DNA from: an uncultured Lachnospiraceae bacterium
GTDB taxonomy: Bacteria; Bacillota; Clostridia; Lachnospirales; Lachnospiraceae
Assembly (NCBI GenBank): GCA_948468325.1
Contig: CAOKHR010000094.1
Location: 1-8,429 of the forward strand
Direction: 5' to 3'
DNA length: 8,429 nucleotides
The position numbers and the translations under genes are program-made. The notes under the pieces were generated by a model, which worked only from the letters and a program-made list of their open reading frames with translations, was not told the DNA's origin and did no database searches. Position 1 is the first letter of the stretch, and each line of letters opens with the position of its first letter. Below are positions 5,326 through 8,429 of this stretch, one piece after another.

Positions 5326-7500
5326 ATGAAGAACAAATTCAGTAAAAACCGGGGAGCAGCAATGCTTATTGTCATTGCCCTGGTTCTTGGAGGACTTGCA
5401 TATTATGCATCTATAATACTTTCTTCTACCGGAATCGGGGAAGATATGAGTATTAAATTGGGATTGGATTTGGCAGGCGGTGTCAGTATCACATATCAGG
5501 TAGATGATGAGAATCCGACTGCGGAACAGTTGAGCGACACAGTTTATAAGTTACAGAAACGTATCGAAGGTTACAGTACGGAAGCATCTGTATACAGAGA
5601 GGGAAATGACCGTATTACTGTTGAAATTCCCGGTGTTACAGATGCAAATGCCATTCTGGAAGATCTCGGAAAACCGGGCTCTCTGGAATTCCAGACTCCG
5701 GACGGCGAAACTTTTATGACGGGCGATATGGTAGCAGATGCACAGGCGGCTTCTATTCAGAATGATATGAAGAACACTGAGTTTATCGTAGAGCTGACAC
5801 TTACAGATGAAGGAGCAGCAGCTTTCGGTGAGATGACATCTGCAAATGTAGGTAATAATCTGCCGATTGTATACGACGAAGAGATTATCAGCAATCCGGT
5901 TGTAAATGAAGCAATTACAGGAGGAAAAGCACAGATTTCCGGTATGGAATCATTTGAAGCAGCAGAAAATCTGGCTTCAAATATCCGTATTGGTTCTTTG
6001 TCACTGCACCTTAGCGAGCTGCGTTCTAATGTAGTCGGCGCACAGCTGGGAAATTCTGCTATCTCCAGCAGTTTAAAAGCGGCGGCAATCGGACTGATTA
6101 TTGTTATGCTGTTTATGATAATCGTATATTTTGTACCGGGTGTTGCGGCATCCATTGCACTTGCAATTTATACCTGCCTGATAATCGCAACCTTGTATTT
6201 GTTTGAGATTACTCTGACGCTGCCGGGTATTGCAGGTATTATTCTTTCCATTGGTATGGCGGTAGATGCGAATGTTATTATCTTTGCACGTATCCGTGAG
6301 GAAATTGCCAGTGGAAAAACGGTAGGAACAGCGATTGAGGGCGGATTTAAAAAAGCATTGTCCGCGATTATTGATGGTAATGTAACGACTTTGATTGCAG
6401 CAGCCGTACTTGGTTTTCTTGGTTCCGGTTCCGTAAAGGGATTTGCAAGCACGCTTGCAATCGGTATTATTCTTTCTATGTTTACGGCGCTTGTCGTTAC
6501 AAGACTTATTTTAAATGCATTTTTTGCTGTTGGTCTCCGCAGTGAGAAATATTTCGGAAGAGGCAAGGAATTAAAGACATTGCATCTGGTAGAACGCAGG
6601 AATCTGTTTTTCATTATTTCTGCTGTTGTAATTGCAGCGGGATTTATTGCAATGGGCGTACATGGCTCAAACGGAAATGCTTTAAATTACAGTCTTGATT
6701 TTATTGGCGGTACTTCTACAACGGTACCTTTTGAAGAAAGTTATACAATTGAACAGATTGATGCTGATATGGTTCCGCTGGTAGAAGGCGTTACCGGTGA
6801 CAGTGATGTGCAGACAACCCAGGTACAGGGGACCAATCAGATTATTTTCAAAACACGTACACTTGATCTTACAGAGCGTGAAGAACTGAATAAAGTTTTT
6901 GTTGACAAATACGGTGTGACAGAAAGTGAAATTCAGTCAGAGACAATCAGTTCTACAGTTAGTTCTGAAATGCGTGAGGATGCTGTAAAAGCTGTAATTA
7001 TTGCAGTTATCTTTATGTTAATTTATATCTGGTTCCGTTTCAGCGATGCCAGATTTGCAGTCAGTGCGATTTTAGCTCTGGTGCATGATGTATTAGTTGT
7101 GCTTACCTGTTATGCAGTGATTCGAATTTCTGTAGGTAATACGTTTATTGCCTGCATGCTGACAATCATTGGTTATTCGATTAATGATACGATTGTTATA
7201 TTTGACAGAATCCGTGAAAACATAAAAGCGAAGAAAGTAAAAACATCGAAAGATTTGTGTGAGGTTGCAAATGTGAGTCTGACGCAGACATTAAGCCGAA
7301 GTATTAATACATCCATAACAACATTTATTATGGTATTTATGCTTTGGCTGCTGGGTGTAGCTACAATTCGCGATTTTTCACTGCCGCTTATGGTAGGTCT
7401 GATCAGCGGTTCCTATTCATCTATCTTTATTGCGACCCAGCTGTGGTTTGTATTTAAGCGTAAGATTGGAAAGAACAAAATTTCGGATGAGTCAGTATAA
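5326..7500 (+). CDS. secDF: Fused protein translocase subunit SecDF
   Basis: This 724-residue membrane protein joins SecD (about 1-415) and SecF (about 416-724) in one chain. SecDF uses the proton motive force to help pull secreted proteins through SecYEG. The SecD half has a first membrane helix (11-32), the G-L-D-L-A-G-G-V motif (46-53), a large external domain (to about 250) and five more helices (about 252-402). It carries Asp314 in A-V-D-A-N-V-I-I-F, the equivalent of the proton-relay aspartate. The SecF half has a helix at 426-446, the L-D-F-I-G-G motif (457-462), a smaller external domain and five helices (about 552-710), with Asp621 in I-N-D-T-I-V-I-F-D-R. The ATG has AGGGAG (5313-5318) at 7 bases. 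No promoter is seen in the 18-base gap, so it is probably cotranscribed with scfB. It ends at a strong terminator. Confidence 0.97.
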   Translation: MKNKFSKNRGAAMLIVIALVLGGLAYYASIILSSTGIGEDMSIKLGLDLAGGVSITYQVDDENPTAEQLSDTVYKLQKRIEGYSTEASVYREGNDRITVEIPGVTDANAILEDLGKPGSLEFQTPDGETFMTGDMVADAQAASIQNDMKNTEFIVELTLTDEGAAAFGEMTSANVGNNLPIVYDEEIISNPVVNEAITGGKAQISGMESFEAAENLASNIRIGSLSLHLSELRSNVVGAQLGNSAISSSLKAAAIGLIIVMLFMIIVYFVPGVAASIALAIYTCLIIATLYLFEITLTLPGIAGIILSIGMAVDANVIIFARIREEIASGKTVGTAIEGGFKKALSAIIDGNVTTLIAAAVLGFLGSGSVKGFASTLAIGIILSMFTALVVTRLILNAFFAVGLRSEKYFGRGKELKTLHLVERRNLFFIISAVVIAAGFIAMGVHGSNGNALNYSLDFIGGTSTTVPFEESYTIEQIDADMVPLVEGVTGDSDVQTTQVQGTNQIIFKTRTLDLTEREELNKVFVDKYGVTESEIQSETISSTVSSEMREDAVKAVIIAVIFMLIYIWFRFSDARFAVSAILALVHDVLVVLTCYAVIRISVGNTFIACMLTIIGYSINDTIVIFDRIRENIKAKKVKTSKDLCEVANVSLTQTLSRSINTSITTFIMVFMLWLLGVATIRDFSLPLMVGLISGSYSSIFIATQLWFVFKRKIGKNKISDESV

Positions 7501-7516
7501 GCAATCTGTATACTGA
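7492..7516 (+). other. Hairpin overlapping the secDF stop codon
   Basis: TCAGTATA (7492-7499) and TATACTGA (7509-7516) are a perfect 8-bp inverted repeat with a 9-base loop that includes part of the stop codon. It lies just ahead of the main terminator and may protect the 3' end of the message. It is AT-rich and weak alone. Confidence 0.4.
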
Positions 7517-7528
7517 TGCATATAGAAT

Positions 7529-7561
7529 AACTGCCAGGGAGAAAACTCTGGCAGTTTTTTT
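7529..7561 (+). terminator. Intrinsic terminator of the scf-secDF operon
   Basis: Bases 7529-7539 pair with 7546-7556 over 11 bp (one G-T wobble, 7538/7547) around a 6-base loop. The T-run spans 7555-7561. It is the strongest terminator in the window. It separates secDF from the transporter gene that follows only 32 bases later. Confidence 0.92.
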
Positions 7562-7593
7562 GTTGTTAGCAGAATTACGAGGAGGGATTTTTA

Positions 7594-8429
7594 GTGAAAA
7601 TACAACTTTCGGAGCATTTTACTTATAAAAAGTTGCTGCGCTTTACTGTTCCATCCATTACAATGATGATTTTTACGTCGATTTATGGCGTTGTGGACGG
7701 TCTTTTTGTGTCAAATTTTGTTGGTAAAACACCGTTTGCCGCCGTCAATTTTATTATGCCGTTTTTACAGATACTTGGTACGACTGGTTTTATGTTTGGA
7801 ACCGGAGGAAGCGCTCTGATTGCAAAAACTTTGGGAGAGGGTGATGAGGATAAGGCAAAACGGCTGTTTTCACTGTTTGTTTATGTGACAATGGCATGCG
7901 GCGTTATCATTGGTGTACTGGGAATTTTATGTATCCGTCCGGTGGCGTCTGCTTTGGGTGCAGAGGGAGAACTGTTAGAAAATTGTGTGCTTTATGGAAG
8001 GCTGGTTTTGGCTGCGCTGCCTTTTTATATGCTGCAGTTCGAATTTCAAAGTTTTTTTCCTGCGGCTGAAAAACCGCATATGGGACTTGGCATAACAGTT
8101 GCGTCAGGTGTGATGAATATGATACTGGATGCGCTTTTTATGAAAGTATTTCAGTGGGGACTGGCAGGCGCTGCGGCTGCAACGGCAATTAGCCAGTCAG
8201 CCGGAACGCTTGCAGCATTGATTTATTTTATCCGGCCGAATACGAGTCTGCTTCGTCTGATAAAGACAGAATTTGACGGCAGTGCGCTGCTCAAAGTTTC
8301 TGTTAACGGTTCTTCAGAGCTGATGGCGAGTGTTTCCATGTCACTTGTAAGTATGCTGTACAATATGCAGCTTATGAGGTATGCCGGAGAGGGAGGAGTT
8401 GCAGCATACGGTGTGCTTATGTATGTCAG
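7594..8429 (+). CDS. MATE-family efflux transporter, C-terminus cut by window edge
   Basis: The first 278 codons of a multidrug and toxin extrusion (MATE) family transporter are visible; full-length members have about 450 residues and 12 membrane helices, so roughly half is here. These proteins expel cationic drugs and metabolites in exchange for Na+ or H+. Seen in the translation: the N-terminal S-I-Y-G-V-V-D-G-L-F-V-S-N-F-V-G segment, then A-A-V-N-F-I-M-P and the G-T-G-G-S-A-L-I-A turn, all typical of the MepA-like branch. Several hydrophobic helices follow. The start is a GTG at 7594 with AGGAGG (7580-7585) at 8 bases. No clear promoter fits between the secDF terminator and the start, so it is unclear how transcription begins; leakage through the terminator is possible. 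The substrate cannot be told, and no link to the SCIFF peptide is shown. Confidence 0.92.
   Translation, partial: MKIQLSEHFTYKKLLRFTVPSITMMIFTSIYGVVDGLFVSNFVGKTPFAAVNFIMPFLQILGTTGFMFGTGGSALIAKTLGEGDEDKAKRLFSLFVYVTMACGVIIGVLGILCIRPVASALGAEGELLENCVLYGRLVLAALPFYMLQFEFQSFFPAAEKPHMGLGITVASGVMNMILDALFMKVFQWGLAGAAAATAISQSAGTLAALIYFIRPNTSLLRLIKTEFDGSALLKVSVNGSSELMASVSMSLVSMLYNMQLMRYAGEGGVAAYGVLMYV

Noticed and set aside
5757..6614. Two minus-strand open frames (132 and 148 codons) inside secDF
   Set aside because: They lie opposite strongly conserved SecD sequence and have no start signals; both are antisense shadows.

Overview
This 8.4 kb window is chromosomal DNA of a low-GC Firmicute, most likely a member of the class Clostridia and probably of the family Lachnospiraceae. 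The reasons are the SCIFF peptide/radical SAM pair, a DUF5721-like gene, a fused SecDF, strong GGAGG-type ribosome binding sites, GTG and TTG starts, and moderately AT-rich composition. This placement is inferred from gene content, not from a database search. There is no rRNA, tRNA, CRISPR array or intact transposase, and no gene-free stretch longer than about 300 bases.

Left part (1-2170): a minus-strand alpha/beta hydrolase runs off the left edge (1-504). It is divergent from a small four-helix membrane protein of unknown function (709-1137). That gene ends in a bidirectional terminator (1133-1170), which it shares with a minus-strand cold-shock protein (1261-1464). Upstream of the csp gene, on the same strand, lies a DUF5721-like gene that appears to start at a TTG (1549-2052).

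Middle (2170-3571): an intergenic stretch of about 250 bases holds a relatively GC-rich patch, a 9-bp direct repeat and a perfect 11-bp inverted repeat. It precedes a lipoprotein with a transglutaminase-like catalytic triad (2303-3571).

Right part (3592-8429): the centre of interest is a SCIFF ranthipeptide cluster. A strong promoter drives scfA (3674-3817), a 47-residue precursor with six cysteines. Two strong hairpins follow, the second of terminator type. Next come scfB (3946-5307), the radical SAM/SPASM thioether-forming maturase, and 18 bases later a fused secDF (5326-7500), which ends at a strong terminator. The layout suggests abundant scfA message with limited read-through into scfB-secDF. 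ScfB would install thioether crosslinks in ScfA, while SecDF is the proton-driven accessory of the Sec translocase. No dedicated exporter or leader peptidase is visible. A MATE-family transporter (7594 to the right edge) begins a separate unit.

The SCIFF system is a known family whose physiological role is not settled, so it is not strictly undescribed. The less explained items are the scfA-scfB attenuator region, the scfB-secDF linkage, and the repeats at 2092-2287.
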